The notes under the pieces are model-generated. The model saw only the letters and a program-made list of their open reading frames with translations, was not told the DNA's origin and made no database searches. The translations under genes were made by a program, and so were the position numbers. Source: JACVRW01 sp963728495 (GTDB lineage Bacteria; Actinomycetota; Thermoleophilia; Solirubrobacterales; Thermoleophilaceae). From it: DNA of 64,000 nucleotides. Positions 34,213-43,370 of the stretch are shown here, one piece after another; the stretch's first letter is position 1; every line of letters begins with the position of its first letter. The DNA is taken from positions 434,001 to 498,000 of the forward strand of contig CAVSKI010000007.1 in NCBI GenBank assembly GCA_963728495.1, given 5' to 3'.

Positions 34213-34904
34213 GGCCCGATGACCTTACCCACCTCCAGCGCTGTGATCTTCGGGTCAATGGGCGCGAGGAACTCATCCGCCTGGGCGGTACAGCGCAGCG
34301 CGATTCGAGGGTTCTCGACCCTGTCGTCACTGAACACCGTGGTCAGCGCGATGGCCTCCGACTCGGCGAAGGCACGGTACTGATTGAGGTCGTACTGCAC
34401 CGTGTCGAGGAGGGTGTCCTGGCCCGAGCTGCCGTCAAGCACCAGGCCGCATTCGTTGTCCATGCTGGGAAGAGGGGTTATGCCGTTCAAGACGCCCAGC
34501 TTGGCCTGGACCAGCCAGTTCCGACCCTCAGGGCGCTCGACGGGCCCGCCCGAGCTTGGCCGCCCTCTGGCTGTGCTCTCATCGTCATGGGTGTTCAACC
34601 GCAACGCGAGGAGGTTGGGGCAGGTCGCGGCATCGGTGCCGTTGCACTCCGGCACGATTGCGAGGTCGTTCTGCTCCCTCACCTCCACGTCGCCCAGGAG
34701 GGCGTCTCGCGCTCCGTCGCCGATGTCGGCGAGCTTGATCGCCTCTTCCCGGATCTCTGCCGAGCGAACGGCGTCCTTGCGAATCTGCGGCGCGCCGACG
34801 CTGTCGCGGTTGAGCGTCGCCGCGGCGACGGCCGAGCCGCCAAGGGCGATGAACAGGGCGATGCTGGCGATGACGTTGGCGTAGCTGAGGTGCTTTCGGA
34901 ACAT
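34209..34904 (-). CDS. Exported hypothetical protein of Thermoleophilia type
   Basis: A 231-residue protein with N terminus MFRKHLSYANVIASIALFIA then LGGSAVAAATL, an export signal that I associate with many Thermoleophilia surface proteins. A short repeat-like region follows (NRDSVGAPQIRKDAVRSAEI, REEAIKLADIGDGARDALLG), then a beta-rich C-terminal half (NWLVQAKLGVLNGITPLPSM, CGLVLDGSSGQDTLLDTVQY). The function is unknown. It is coupled to the LuxR gene by a 4-nt overlap, so it may be regulated with it. Longer upstream frames are non-coding. Confidence 0.85.
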   Translation of the reverse strand: MFRKHLSYANVIASIALFIALGGSAVAAATLNRDSVGAPQIRKDAVRSAEIREEAIKLADIGDGARDALLGDVEVREQNDLAIVPECNGTDAATCPNLLALRLNTHDDESTARGRPSSGGPVERPEGRNWLVQAKLGVLNGITPLPSMDNECGLVLDGSSGQDTLLDTVQYDLNQYRAFAESEAIALTTVFSDDRVENPRIALRCTAQADEFLAPIDPKITALEVGKVIGP

Positions 34905-35019
34905 GGGGCGCCCTGTCAGCCGTTGATCCCGCTGCATGAAGTGTCCCTTTCCCCTGCGATTCCGGCTCGATTGGCCGCGTGGGGAGAAGACGCCGGCGAG
35001 GGGGGGAGTATTCCGTCGC

Positions 35020-37825
35020 TCAGCGCCGGGACAGCATTGCCGCCAGCTCGGTGCGCGAGCGCACGCCGAGCTTGCGGTAGACGGCGGACAGGTGGTACTC
35101 CACCGTCCGATCGCTGAGGAACAGGGTGGCGGCCACCTGCTTGTTGGAGCGTCCCTCGGCCACCAGATCGGCGATCTCGCGTTCGCGCGGGCTGAGCTCG
35201 CCGTCGCCACCGGTGGTGAAGCGGCGGGTCTCGGCGGGCAGGCTCTCGCCCAGCCCGCGTAGCTGCAGAGCGGCCTCGTCGCGCATGCGATAGCCGCAGC
35301 CCTCCGCCGCGTCCTCGGCTGCCCGCTGCAGCGACTCGACCGCCTCTTCGCCGCGGCCCGCCGCCGCGAGTGCCCGGCCGGCAAGCAGGCGAGCGTCCAC
35401 CACGTCGCGCGGCGCGCCCGCTGCGATCCCGGCGCTCACCGCGTCGAGCGCCAGCTTCACCGCCGCGTCCGCCTCGTCGCGCGCCAGCAGCACCTCGCCC
35501 CGCGCGCAAGCCCCGCGCACCGCGCCCGCGGGCAGCTTCAGCGATGCCGCGTGGCGCGTGGCGCGGTCGGCCCAAACCGCGGCCTCGTCCAACTGGCCGA
35601 TTGCGATCCCGGCGCGCGTGAGCACGAGCAGGAGCCAGGTGGACCAGGTGGGATTGGCGTCCTCGATCCGCGGGCCGGCCACGCGCTTCATCTCGTGGAT
35701 GCAGCGCTCGGGGTCCTCGTCGACACTGAGCGCCGCCACAGTGCAGCTGCCCGTGCGCGTCAGGTCACTCGGCTCGAGCTTGGGAACCAGCTCGCTGAAC
35801 TCGGCGGCCATCTGCCCGGCCTCCAGTGTCTCGCCGCGCAGGTGGCGAACCAGGGCCAGCTCCCACAGCGCGTACTGCAGGAGGTGGGGCACACCCTGAA
35901 GCCGGGCCCCCTCCTCGGCGCTCTCACCCTCCTTCACCGCGGCGTCCAGGTCGAGCAGGTTCACAAAGGCCATCGCTCTGACGATCACCAGCGGCACGAG
36001 CGCATGGCCCTGCCCCGTTCGCCTGGCGATGGCCGCCCCACGAGCGGCGGTGGCCGCGGCGTCGGCAAAGCGCTCGGCGTGCAGCTCCATCACGCCGAGG
36101 TCGCGCGCGCAGCCCAGTCGCGCCGCCAGCTGCGTGATCGTCCGCCCGCGCGAACAGCCCGGCGGCGCGGTCCAGCGAGGCGTAGGCGGTGTCGGCGTCG
36201 CCCTCCCAGAGCGCGCCGAGCGCACCCAGCCCGCCCGCGCTCGCGCACACCACGGGGTCGTTGTCCGCCACCTCCTCGGCCCGCGCCGCCCACTCGCGCA
36301 TGTCCGCGGCGTGCCCGCGCCAGAACGCGGCAACCGCCATCTCCAGGGCCAGCCCGGCACGCGCTTCGGCAGGCGCGTCGTCGAGCGCCCCCAGCAGTCG
36401 CCTGCGGGCCTCGCCGTGGCGCCCGAGAACGCCCTCGATCGCGGCACAAGCGGCGACCACCGCCAGCCGCTGCGGAGTGGGATCCGGAGGGAGCAGGTCG
36501 ACCACCTCGACCAGAGCGGTACGGCACTCCTCCAGTCGGCCGGCGCTCGCCAACGCCAGCGCCATCGGCGCCAGCAGCGCGGCGCTGCGCTCGGGGTCGT
36601 CCCCGGGCAGCAGGCGGTGCGCGGCCGCATACCAGCGCGCCGCCGTGGCGGGCGAGGTGTCGGTGGCCGCCGCCGCCGCCTCGGCCAGCAGCGCGATCGA
36701 CGCGTCGTCCCCCGGGCGCGCGTACTGCTCCACGTGATAGGCGCGCAGCGAGGGGCCCGCGCCGCGCGCCTCCAGTGCGCCCGCGGCGCGCTCATGGGCC
36801 CCGAGCCGCCACGCCGGCGGGGTCGTGTCGTAGACGGCGCGGCGCACCAGCGGGTGGCGGAAGCGAAAGCCTCGTCCGTCGCCGGTCGGATGCACCAGGT
36901 CCACGCCCACGAGCTCATCGAGCTCGGCGAGGGCGTCCGGCAGCTCCTGGTCCGCCGCGGCGGCGGCCAGCTCGGGATCGAACGGGTCACCGCAAACCGC
37001 GGCCCCTTCCACCAGCGTCCGCGGGCCGGGCAGGAGGGCGTCCACCTCGAGCCGAACCCCCGCCACCAGCGTCGCGGGCAGGCTGCCCGTGGGTTGGCGC
37101 GCGGCCCGCGCCAGCTCTCCCAGGAACAGCGGGTTACCGGCTGCCTCGGTGGCCACGCGCTCGCGCAGTCCGGGATCGTCCACGTCCTCCAGCAGCTCGA
37201 GCGCCGCCTGGCGCTCGAGCGGCACAAGCGGCAGGTGGGTCATCGCAGGGGCGTGTCGAGCGGCGTCGAGCAACCGCGGCGCGGGGTCGACCGGCCGCAG
37301 CGCGAAGACCAGCAGATGCGCGCCGCGCGGAGGCCGGCGCAAGAGGTGCAGAACCAGCTCGACCGATGCGTCGTCGGCCCAATGCAGGTCGTCGAGCACC
37401 AGCACCACGGGCTGCTCGCGTCCGAGCAGCTCCAACAGGCTGCGTAGGGCGCGGTGATAGCGGAAGCGCTCGGCGGCGCCGGTCGCGCTGCCCGGAGGCG
37501 CGGACGCGTGGGCGGCTGCGGCGGGGAGCACGGCACCCAGATCGCTCCCGAGCGCCTCCACCCGCCGCGGATGCATGGTGGCAACGTGGTCGTCGAGGGC
37601 ATCGACCACCACGCCGAACGGCACGTCGCGCTCATGCTCGGCGGCGCGGGCAGAGAGCACGAGCATGCCCCCGTCGCGCGCCTCGTCGCGAACGGCGGAG
37701 AGCAACACGCTCTTGCCGATCCCGGCCTCTCCGAAGACCCCCAGAGCGCTGCTCGAGCCCTGCTTTACCTCCGCCACGGCTCTCGAGGCGTCAGCGAGCT
37801 CCTTCTCGCGTCCGACCAGCTTCAC
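35020..37825 (-). pseudogene. Large LuxR regulator with AAA/ATPase domain (LAL family), frameshifted
   Basis: About 935 codons in two frames. The first frame (GTG 37825) starts MKLVGREKELADASRAVAE with Walker A FGEAGIGKSVLL (residues 31-42), Walker B VVLVLDDLHWADD and the sensor region VPLERQAALELLED. It runs into a break near 36133 after LFARADDH. The second frame continues QLAARLGCARDLGVMELHAE through TPR-like helices to the LuxR HTH LSPREREIADLVAEGRSNKQ and LFLSDRTVEYHLSAVYRKLG. Restoring one GC (CACGCAGCTG to CACGCGCAGCTG) gives ADDHAQLAARLG, so it may be intact in reality. LAL regulators couple ATP-dependent sensing to transcription. Confidence 0.88.
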
Positions 37826-37955
37826 GCCCGCAGTCTAGGCGGTTCCAGCGGTCCCCGTGCGCGACCCCGGGGTCGATCAAGGGGTTTCCCGGGTTGGCCG
37901 GACGCCGCTTCTGATCGAACGTCTGTCGCGTTCCCAAGCAGACGGAGATTCCACC

Positions 37956-38510
37956 GTGACGAGCGCCCCGCAGGCCCGCGTAGCACCCTCCCCGCCGACC
38001 GTTCCGACGCCTCCCCCAACGCCCCGTGCGCCCCGGCAACTGGACCCGTACGCAGCCGCCGATCACCTCACCCGGCTCTACCGCTTGGCCGTGGGTCTGT
38101 GCGGCTCGCGCACGCTGGCCGAAGACCTCGTTCAGGAGACGTACGCACGGGTACTCGCGCGTCCCCGCCTGGTTCGCGGCGACGAATTCTCGTACCTCGC
38201 CCGGGCGCTGCGCAACGTCCTGATCAATCACGTGCGAGCCGAAGCGCGGCGCGGCGAGGTGCCTGCGCCCGAGCATTTCGACACGCCCGACACCCGCCCG
38301 ACCACCGATCCACAAGCGGCCGTCCTGACCCGCGAGCTCTACGGCACGATCGCCGAGCTGCCCGAGGACCAGCGCCACGTGGTGGCAGCCGTGGACCTGG
38401 CGGGCATGACCTACGCAGACGCGGCGCTCCTCCTGGGCGTGCCGGCGGGAACGGTGATGAGCAGGCTCTACCGAGCCCGCGAGCGGATCGCGGCGGCGCT
38501 GGAGCTGTGA
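37956..38510 (+). CDS. ECF-type RNA polymerase sigma factor
   Basis: A 184-residue sigma factor with a Pro-rich N-terminal tail (PSPPTVPTPPPTPRAPRQ). Region 2 reads DHLTRLYRLAVGLCGSRTLA, EDLVQETYARVL and SYLARALRNVLINHVRAEAR. Region 4 reads TIAELPEDQRHVVAAVDLAG, MTYADAALLLGVPAGTVMSR and LYRARERIAAAL. Start GTG 37956 has GGAG 8 nt upstream. It converges with the membrane protein gene, overlapping it by 43 nt. The probable anti-sigma gene lies on the opposite strand, which is unusual for such pairs. Confidence 0.93.
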   Translation: MTSAPQARVAPSPPTVPTPPPTPRAPRQLDPYAAADHLTRLYRLAVGLCGSRTLAEDLVQETYARVLARPRLVRGDEFSYLARALRNVLINHVRAEARRGEVPAPEHFDTPDTRPTTDPQAAVLTRELYGTIAELPEDQRHVVAAVDLAGMTYADAALLLGVPAGTVMSRLYRARERIAAALEL

Positions 38511-39331
38511 GCGCCGGCGCGACTGTCCCCGGTTCGCGTGAGCCAGCCGTATAGGCCGACGCCCGTGATGGTGGCCAGGAAGCCCAGGTACACCACCGCT
38601 CCGAGCGCGCTCCACTCCGGCGTGTCCCAGTAGCGAGCCACAGCCACGAGCTGGAGGACGCCGAAGGCGGCGTAGCTGAGCTGGGCGATGTCCACCCGCT
38701 CGCGAGCGTTCTCGATCGCCACGTGCGCCGCTATGAAGCCCGTGCCCAGCAGCCAGGCCCCGACGGCCCGGCCGGTGAGGGGGGTCAGCGGCCACGGCCA
38801 GAGCGATGCGGCGTCCACCGGGGCCGCGTAGAGATAGGCCCCGAGGGCGAACAGGATCACCGCTTGCACGGCGAGGACCAGCCGCATCCAGGCCGGTAGG
38901 GCCGACCGCCGCGGCACATCGCCGCCCGAGGCCCGCGCCTGGAGAATTAGGATCGTGGCCATCGCGATGGGGAACGTGGCGTACACCACGAGCCACGCGA
39001 TGCCGAACACGCTGTCCGTGTGGAACTTGTCGATGTGGACCAAGCTGAGCACGAGCGTGATCGTGGTGAAGAAGAGGACGGTGGGCATCGCCAGCCGCGC
39101 GCCCGACCACTCGGGCCGCCGCGCCGAGCCGAGCTCGAGGATGGCCGATGACCAGTAGCCCGCGCCCAGGAACGCGGCCGTCAAGGGCGGGTCGATGGTC
39201 CAGGCGAAGAAGTCCTCGGTCCGATCGGTCAGCACGAACAGCTGGAAGCCGGCGATGAGCACGAAGCATCCAGCGACGTAGAGCATCCGGCGCATGGCCG
39301 GTGAGGTCATCCGATGATCGGCCGCCGTCAC
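38468..39331 (-). CDS. Polytopic membrane protein of unknown function
   Basis: A 287-residue protein with about seven hydrophobic helices (for example LYVAGCFVLIAGFQLFVLTD, VLFFTTITLVLSLVHI, AWLVVYATFPIAMATILILQ). The loops are not recognised. The start overlaps the stop of the small upstream gene (39328-39331), so it is translated with it. The internal ATG at codon 13 is an alternative start. Together with the putative anti-sigma protein it may form a membrane sensing unit; this is inferred from position only. Confidence 0.8.
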   Translation of the reverse strand: MTAADHRMTSPAMRRMLYVAGCFVLIAGFQLFVLTDRTEDFFAWTIDPPLTAAFLGAGYWSSAILELGSARRPEWSGARLAMPTVLFFTTITLVLSLVHIDKFHTDSVFGIAWLVVYATFPIAMATILILQARASGGDVPRRSALPAWMRLVLAVQAVILFALGAYLYAAPVDAASLWPWPLTPLTGRAVGAWLLGTGFIAAHVAIENARERVDIAQLSYAAFGVLQLVAVARYWDTPEWSALGAVVYLGFLATITGVGLYGWLTRTGDSRAGAHSSSAAAIRSRAR

Positions 39332-39588
39332 GGGAACCTGTGCCGGGGAAAGTTTCCCGCCTGGCGTCGCTGCTCCTCGATCCGTGTCCGTAGCTTCGGC
39401 GGCAGCTGCGGGGTGAACTCGCGCAGGACGGCAACTGCCTGACGCTGGGCCTCGAGCGAGACCACCAGGCCGGGCCGCTCGGCCAGACGGGCCTCGACCC
39501 TTCTGCGCCTCCTGCCCCGCAGGGTGCCATCCGCGAGCGCGGTGATCTCCTGATCGAGGGTCATCCGGGTGGGGTGTGACTTTCTCAT
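39328..39588 (-). CDS. Small anti-sigma-like protein
   Basis: An 86-residue basic protein. After MRKSHPTRMTLDQEITALAD, the segments GRRRRRVEARLAERPGLVVS and EAQRQAVAVLREF resemble the N-terminal helical unit of anti-sigma factors (the part that grips the sigma factor), but the zinc-binding HxxxCxxC is absent and there is no TM. The following membrane protein could supply the anchor. Start ATG 39588 has an excellent GAGGAGG 8 nt upstream. The assignment is tentative. Confidence 0.68.
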   Translation of the reverse strand: MRKSHPTRMTLDQEITALADGTLRGRRRRRVEARLAERPGLVVSLEAQRQAVAVLREFTPQLPPKLRTRIEEQRRQAGNFPRHRFP

Positions 39589-39630
39589 CGTGTGCTCCTC
39601 CTCACACAGCAAGACCCTGATGGAGTCGCA

Positions 39631-39655
39631 CTATTCCACTCGTCTCGTGGAATAG
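39631..39655. promoter_or_regulatory. Perfect 9-7-9 inverted repeat between divergent genes
   Basis: CTATTCCAC-TCGTCTC-GTGGAATAG lies between the anti-sigma-like gene (start 39588, minus) and the SARP-type regulator (start 39684, plus). It is AT-richer than its surroundings and well placed to control both promoters. The binding protein is unknown; the adjacent SARP-type regulator is the first candidate. Confidence 0.7.
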
Positions 39656-39683
39656 ATGGCTGGCCGCCGGCGTCTCTCCGAGC

Positions 39684-40586
39684 GTGAGCACCACAAACGC
39701 CAGCCTGCTGCTTTCCGTACCAAACGGCAAAGGCGGATGGCTCAGTTGGCTTCCCACCGGCGCTGCCCTGGAAGTCCGGCCGGAGGGGTCCGTATCCGCC
39801 GGCAGCGTCAGGCGATGGCCAACCACCGTGCTGACCCAGCGCCAATCGGATCGCTCTCCAGTCATGGCCGTTCATTGCCTCGGTGGCTTCGATGTCTATC
39901 AGGACGACCGAGTGCTCGGGCACTGGCCCAACCGCCGGCCCAAGGCGATCTTCCAGTACCTGGTCGCCCACCGGGCCCGACCGGTTCCAAAGGAGGTGCT
40001 GATGGACCTCTTCTGGCCGCACTCGGGCGCGAGCGCCGCGCGCAACAACCTCAACGTGGCCGTGTACGCCCTGCGCAGGCGGCTACGCCGGCATGCGGGC
40101 GACTTCTCCCATGTCCTGTTCCAGGACGAGTGCTACCTGCTCAACCCGGGCCTCGACCTGTGGGTGGACATGGAGGAGTTCGATCGGCTCGTGGCCTCGG
40201 ACTCCATGCGTGATCTGCAGGCTGCAGAGGCCCTTTATGAGGGCGATCTCTTTGCGGACGACCCCTACGAGGACTGGATGATGCCCAGGCGCCGCGAGCT
40301 GCAGGACACGTTTCTCGGTGTTCTCGATCGGCTTCGCGACCACTACCTGGCCCTCGGGGACCTCCCGTCGGCCGGCGAGGTGTGCAAGAAGATGCTCGCC
40401 GTCGACTCGTGCCGAGAAGACGCTCACCGGGAGCTCATGCGCTATTACGTACGCCAGGGTCACCATCATCTGGCGCTTCGCCAGTACCACGCCTGCCAAT
40501 CCGCGCTGAGGGAAGAGCTCAACACCGGCCCGAGCGAAGAGACCGCTCAGCTGCACGAGCAGATCCGCCGCCGCGACGCCCTGTGA
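39684..40586 (+). CDS. BTAD/SARP-type transcriptional regulator
   Basis: A 300-residue regulator. From residue 61 it has an OmpR/PhoB-like DNA-binding domain (MAVHCLGGFDVYQDDRVLGH, RRPKAIFQYLVAHRARPVPK, EVLMDLFWPHSGASAARNNL), then a bacterial transcriptional activation domain (ALYEGDLFADDPYEDWMMPR, LGDLPSAGEVCKKMLAVDSC, REDAHRELMRYYVRQGHHHL). SARP-like proteins activate nearby operons. ATG 39864 matches the family start; the upstream 60 codons look like a plausible extension but are not recognised. Its promoter holds the 9-7-9 inverted repeat. Confidence 0.88.
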   Translation: MSTTNASLLLSVPNGKGGWLSWLPTGAALEVRPEGSVSAGSVRRWPTTVLTQRQSDRSPVMAVHCLGGFDVYQDDRVLGHWPNRRPKAIFQYLVAHRARPVPKEVLMDLFWPHSGASAARNNLNVAVYALRRRLRRHAGDFSHVLFQDECYLLNPGLDLWVDMEEFDRLVASDSMRDLQAAEALYEGDLFADDPYEDWMMPRRRELQDTFLGVLDRLRDHYLALGDLPSAGEVCKKMLAVDSCREDAHRELMRYYVRQGHHHLALRQYHACQSALREELNTGPSEETAQLHEQIRRRDAL

Positions 40587-40630
40587 GGGCGCGGGGCCCG
40601 CGTCTTGCGACGCAGGCCCCGCCGAACCTC

Positions 40631-41078
40631 CTACGGGTTACGCATCTGGATGATCGGGCCCTCGCTGAATCCGGCCAGCTCGGTGGGCGAGCCGTTCGGG
40701 TTCTCGTGGGTCACGATCACCGCGAGCTTGTACACGCCGGAGCTCGTCGGCCGACTCGGCGTCGAGCGATCCCGCGGGAACGTCCACGTCCGCCTCGTAG
40801 CCGCGCGCGGCCGGAGGGCCGGCGATCGGCGCGAAGTTGCCGACGTTCACGCGCCGCGTCTGGCCCAGCTGCTGCTCCTGGCCCGGACCGATCGATTCGG
40901 CGTAGGCCCTGACCAGCCAGCGCCCGCCGAGCACTGCGGCTCCGGGCTCCTCGACCGACCAGCGAACCTGAATGGTGAACGTGTCGTCGGTGTCGATGAT
41001 CGTCTCCGGGGCTCCACCCGGATCGAGCACCCTTACGTCTGGACCCGCACCTGCGAGCGGGGTGAACTCCAACGGCAT
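40631..41078 (-). pseudogene. Hypothetical protein, frameshifted near its 3' end
   Basis: Starts at ATG 41078 behind AAAGGAG (MPLEFTPLAGAGPDVRVLD) and encodes beta-strand-like sequence (DTFTIQVRWSVEEPGAAVLG, GRWLVRAYAESIGPGQEQQL) to SLDAESAD. At 40744-40748 the sensible sequence shifts frame to SSGVYKLAVIVTHENPNGSP then TELAGFSEGPIIQMRNP and stop at 40631-40633. Restoring one GC (GACGAGC to GACGCGAGC) joins them. About 149 residues, possibly an immunoglobulin-like beta domain. No signal peptide; function unknown. It follows the SARP gene on the opposite strand. Confidence 0.75.
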
Positions 41079-41134
41079 TTCCTGCTCCTTTCGTCAGATG
41101 ATCTCTGTACGAAAGTCACGCTAAGAGCGGGCAC

Positions 41135-41407
41135 TTAGCCGCCTCTGTTCCTCCGCTTAAATCGGAGGGGGTGTGGAGTTAAGCGTCGAGCTGCGCGCCC
41201 GTCGAAGGACATCCACGGCCCGGCGTGGGCGCCCACCTCGAGTTGGTCGGGCGTCCAGCGGTGGTCGTTCTCCGGCAGAAAACGCTCGAAGGTCTCGGCG
41301 ACGTCGCCGTCGCCGACCCGGCGCAGGAGGGCCACCAGCCGCCTCGTCCGTAGCTCTTCCTCAGCCGACAGCGTCTTGCCCGCCCACAACATCGTTCCGG
41401 TGCCCAT
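41135..41407 (-). CDS. Hypothetical protein
   Basis: A 90-residue ORF: MGTGTMLWAGKTLSAEEELR, then a helical segment (TRRLVALLRRVGDGDVAETF), ERFLPENDHRWTPDQLEVG and a basic C terminus (LRFKRRNRGG). A weak AAGG precedes the ATG. I do not recognise a family, and the supporting evidence is only its ORF character and fit between neighbouring genes. Confidence 0.45.
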   Translation of the reverse strand: MGTGTMLWAGKTLSAEEELRTRRLVALLRRVGDGDVAETFERFLPENDHRWTPDQLEVGAHAGPWMSFDGRAARRLTPHPLRFKRRNRGG

Positions 41408-41454
41408 GTACCTTGCGCCCCTAGTTAGCTCGCCCCTTCACCGTATCTTGAATC

Positions 41455-41859
41455 GTGGACGACGTCGCTCCCACACCCCTCGAGGTAATGGATCGCTACC
41501 TCACGGCGATGCGCAGCGGCGACCGTGAAACGGGTTACGGGTTCTTAGCCGACGACATCGTCTTCCACATCCCCGGACGCTCGCGCTTTGCCGGCACTCA
41601 CCGCGGCCGCGATGCGGCCCGGGACTACGTCGAGTCGGCCATCGCCCTGTCGCACGGCGGCGAGGTTGAGGTGGAATTGGTCGACACGCTCGTCAGCGGC
41701 GAAAGGGTGGCTCTGATCGTGCTCGAGCGCTTCACCCGCGACGAGGGCGTGTTGGAGATCCGGCGCTGCAACGTCTACCGGGTTCGCGGTGAGGAGATCG
41801 TGGAGGTCTGGATCTTCGAGGCCGACCAGTACGACGTGGACGCGCTCCTCGGCGTCTAG
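41455..41859 (+). CDS. NTF2/SnoaL-like protein
   Basis: A 134-residue single-domain protein with the NTF2-like cone fold: VMDRYLTAMRSGDRETGYGF, LADDIVFHIPGRSRFAGTHR, GRDAARDYVESAIAL, VALIVLERFTRDEGVLEIRR and YRVRGEEIVEVWIFEADQYD. Members include ketosteroid isomerase-like and polyketide cyclase-like enzymes, but many bind unknown ligands. Start GTG 41455. It overlaps the glycosyltransferase's stop by 4 nt (convergent). Confidence 0.9.
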   Translation: MDDVAPTPLEVMDRYLTAMRSGDRETGYGFLADDIVFHIPGRSRFAGTHRGRDAARDYVESAIALSHGGEVEVELVDTLVSGERVALIVLERFTRDEGVLEIRRCNVYRVRGEEIVEVWIFEADQYDVDALLGV

Positions 41860-43370
41860 CGCACCGCAGGCGTCTCGCCGGCGAGCGCGGGCTCGGCGGT
41901 CACGTCGAGCGCCTCACCCTCAGTGGGCTCGGCCGGGGCGGGCAGCGCCGCAGGGGCGCCGGCCGGCAGCGGACCGAAGCCCTTGCGGGTCATCTCGCCC
42001 CAGTGAAGGTTTCGCGTGACCGTGTACCACGAGCGCAGGCGCACCAGCGCGAGAAACTGGCGGTAGCCGAAGTTCTCGATCACAGAGCACAGCACGAGCC
42101 GGCCGAGATCGCGCCAGCTGGGATAGCGGCGGAATGCACGTTCCTCCATGAGGATGGCCAGGAAGGTGAGCACCAGGCCATAGCTCAGCGACAGCCCGAT
42201 GAACGCCAGGGCGAAGGGAACCGAGAGCATCCCGAGGCTGAGGGCAACCGCGAACGCCACGTAGCCCAAACACTCGATCGTCGGACCCAGGAGCTCGAAG
42301 ACGACGTAGTACGGCATCGCCCCCAGACCGATGCGCCCGTAGCGCGGCCGGCCGATCATGTCCTTGTGACGCACGACCATCCCGATCAGACCGCGCTGCC
42401 AGCGGTCGCGCTGGCGGACGAGGCTGGGGAGATCCTCCGGGCACTCCGTCCAGCAGATCGGATCGGGAAAGAACGTGATCCGGCACGGTCTCGAGAGCTC
42501 TCGGTGGTGGCGGTGGAGGCGCAGGATCAGCTCCGCGTCCTCTCCGACCATTGCGGGGTCGTAGCCGCCGACCTCCACCACTACATCGCGGCGGAACAGC
42601 CCGAAGGCGCCGGAGACGATGAGCAGCATTCCCGTCTTCGACCAGCCGATCCGGCCGCCGAGAAAGGCGCGCAGGTACTCGAGGATCTGGAGGTTCGCGA
42701 GCAGGTTCGTGGGGGTCTTGACCTGATCGAGCCGTCCGTTGTCGAATGTCGAGCCGTTGACGATCCGCACGATCCCGCCGACCGCCACCGTCTCCGGCGA
42801 GGCTTGAAACTCCCAGACCAGGCGCGACAGCGCGCCGGCGTCGAGCATCGTGTCGGCGTCCACGGCGCAGAACAGGGGATATTTCGCGTACTTGATGCCG
42901 ACGTTCAGGGAGTCGGCCTTGCCGCCGTTCTCCTTGTCGATCACCACGATGCGCGGGTCGGTCGGGCATGTGTAGACGGCTCGAATCCGGGCAGTCGGAA
43001 TCTTGGAGCGGGGAACCCGATCCACTTGGACCAGGTCGAAGGCCTCGATAAGCGCGTCAAGCGTCGAGTCGGTCGAGCCGTCGTTGATCGTCACGACCTC
43101 CAACTCCAGGAACTGCGAGCGCAGTAGCGCGTTCACGGAGGACACGATTGACGGCGCCTCGTTATAGGCCGGCACGAGAATCGAGACCGGCATGCTCATT
43201 TCCGACCGCCCGACGGCGTCGTAATCCCGCATCGGCCTGCGCCTGACGTAGTCCTCGATCGCTCGCCAGCCGAATGCCGCCAGGACGGTGTAGGTCAGCT
43301 GGAGCACGATGAAGTAGCCGAGCACGAAGATGTTGAAGCCGCGGATGAGCTGCTCGAGCACGTCTGTCAT
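41856..43370 (-). CDS. Processive membrane glycosyltransferase, family 2
   Basis: A 504-residue enzyme with an N-terminal TM helix (FNIFVLGYFIVLQLTYTVLA), a GT2 catalytic domain and C-terminal TM helices. The processive-synthase residues are all visible: VSILVPAYNEAPSIV, TINDGSTDSTLDAL, FCAVDADTMLDAGAL, VGEDAELILRLHRHH and the QxxRW motif LVRQRDRWQRGLIG. It should polymerise a sugar, as in cellulose-like or poly-GlcNAc synthases, and export it. ATG 43370 overlaps the HEAT-protein stop (ATGA), so the two work together. No PilZ domain is seen. The C-terminal tail is Ala/Pro/Glu-rich and disordered. Confidence 0.92.
   Translation of the reverse strand: MTDVLEQLIRGFNIFVLGYFIVLQLTYTVLAAFGWRAIEDYVRRRPMRDYDAVGRSEMSMPVSILVPAYNEAPSIVSSVNALLRSQFLELEVVTINDGSTDSTLDALIEAFDLVQVDRVPRSKIPTARIRAVYTCPTDPRIVVIDKENGGKADSLNVGIKYAKYPLFCAVDADTMLDAGALSRLVWEFQASPETVAVGGIVRIVNGSTFDNGRLDQVKTPTNLLANLQILEYLRAFLGGRIGWSKTGMLLIVSGAFGLFRRDVVVEVGGYDPAMVGEDAELILRLHRHHRELSRPCRITFFPDPICWTECPEDLPSLVRQRDRWQRGLIGMVVRHKDMIGRPRYGRIGLGAMPYYVVFELLGPTIECLGYVAFAVALSLGMLSVPFALAFIGLSLSYGLVLTFLAILMEERAFRRYPSWRDLGRLVLCSVIENFGYRQFLALVRLRSWYTVTRNLHWGEMTRKGFGPLPAGAPAALPAPAEPTEGEALDVTAEPALAGETPAVR

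Noticed and set aside
37791..39530. A 579-codon minus-strand frame across the sigma factor and membrane protein genes
   Set aside because: It crosses two well-supported genes in other frames and reads as low-complexity Arg/Gly/Ala sequence.
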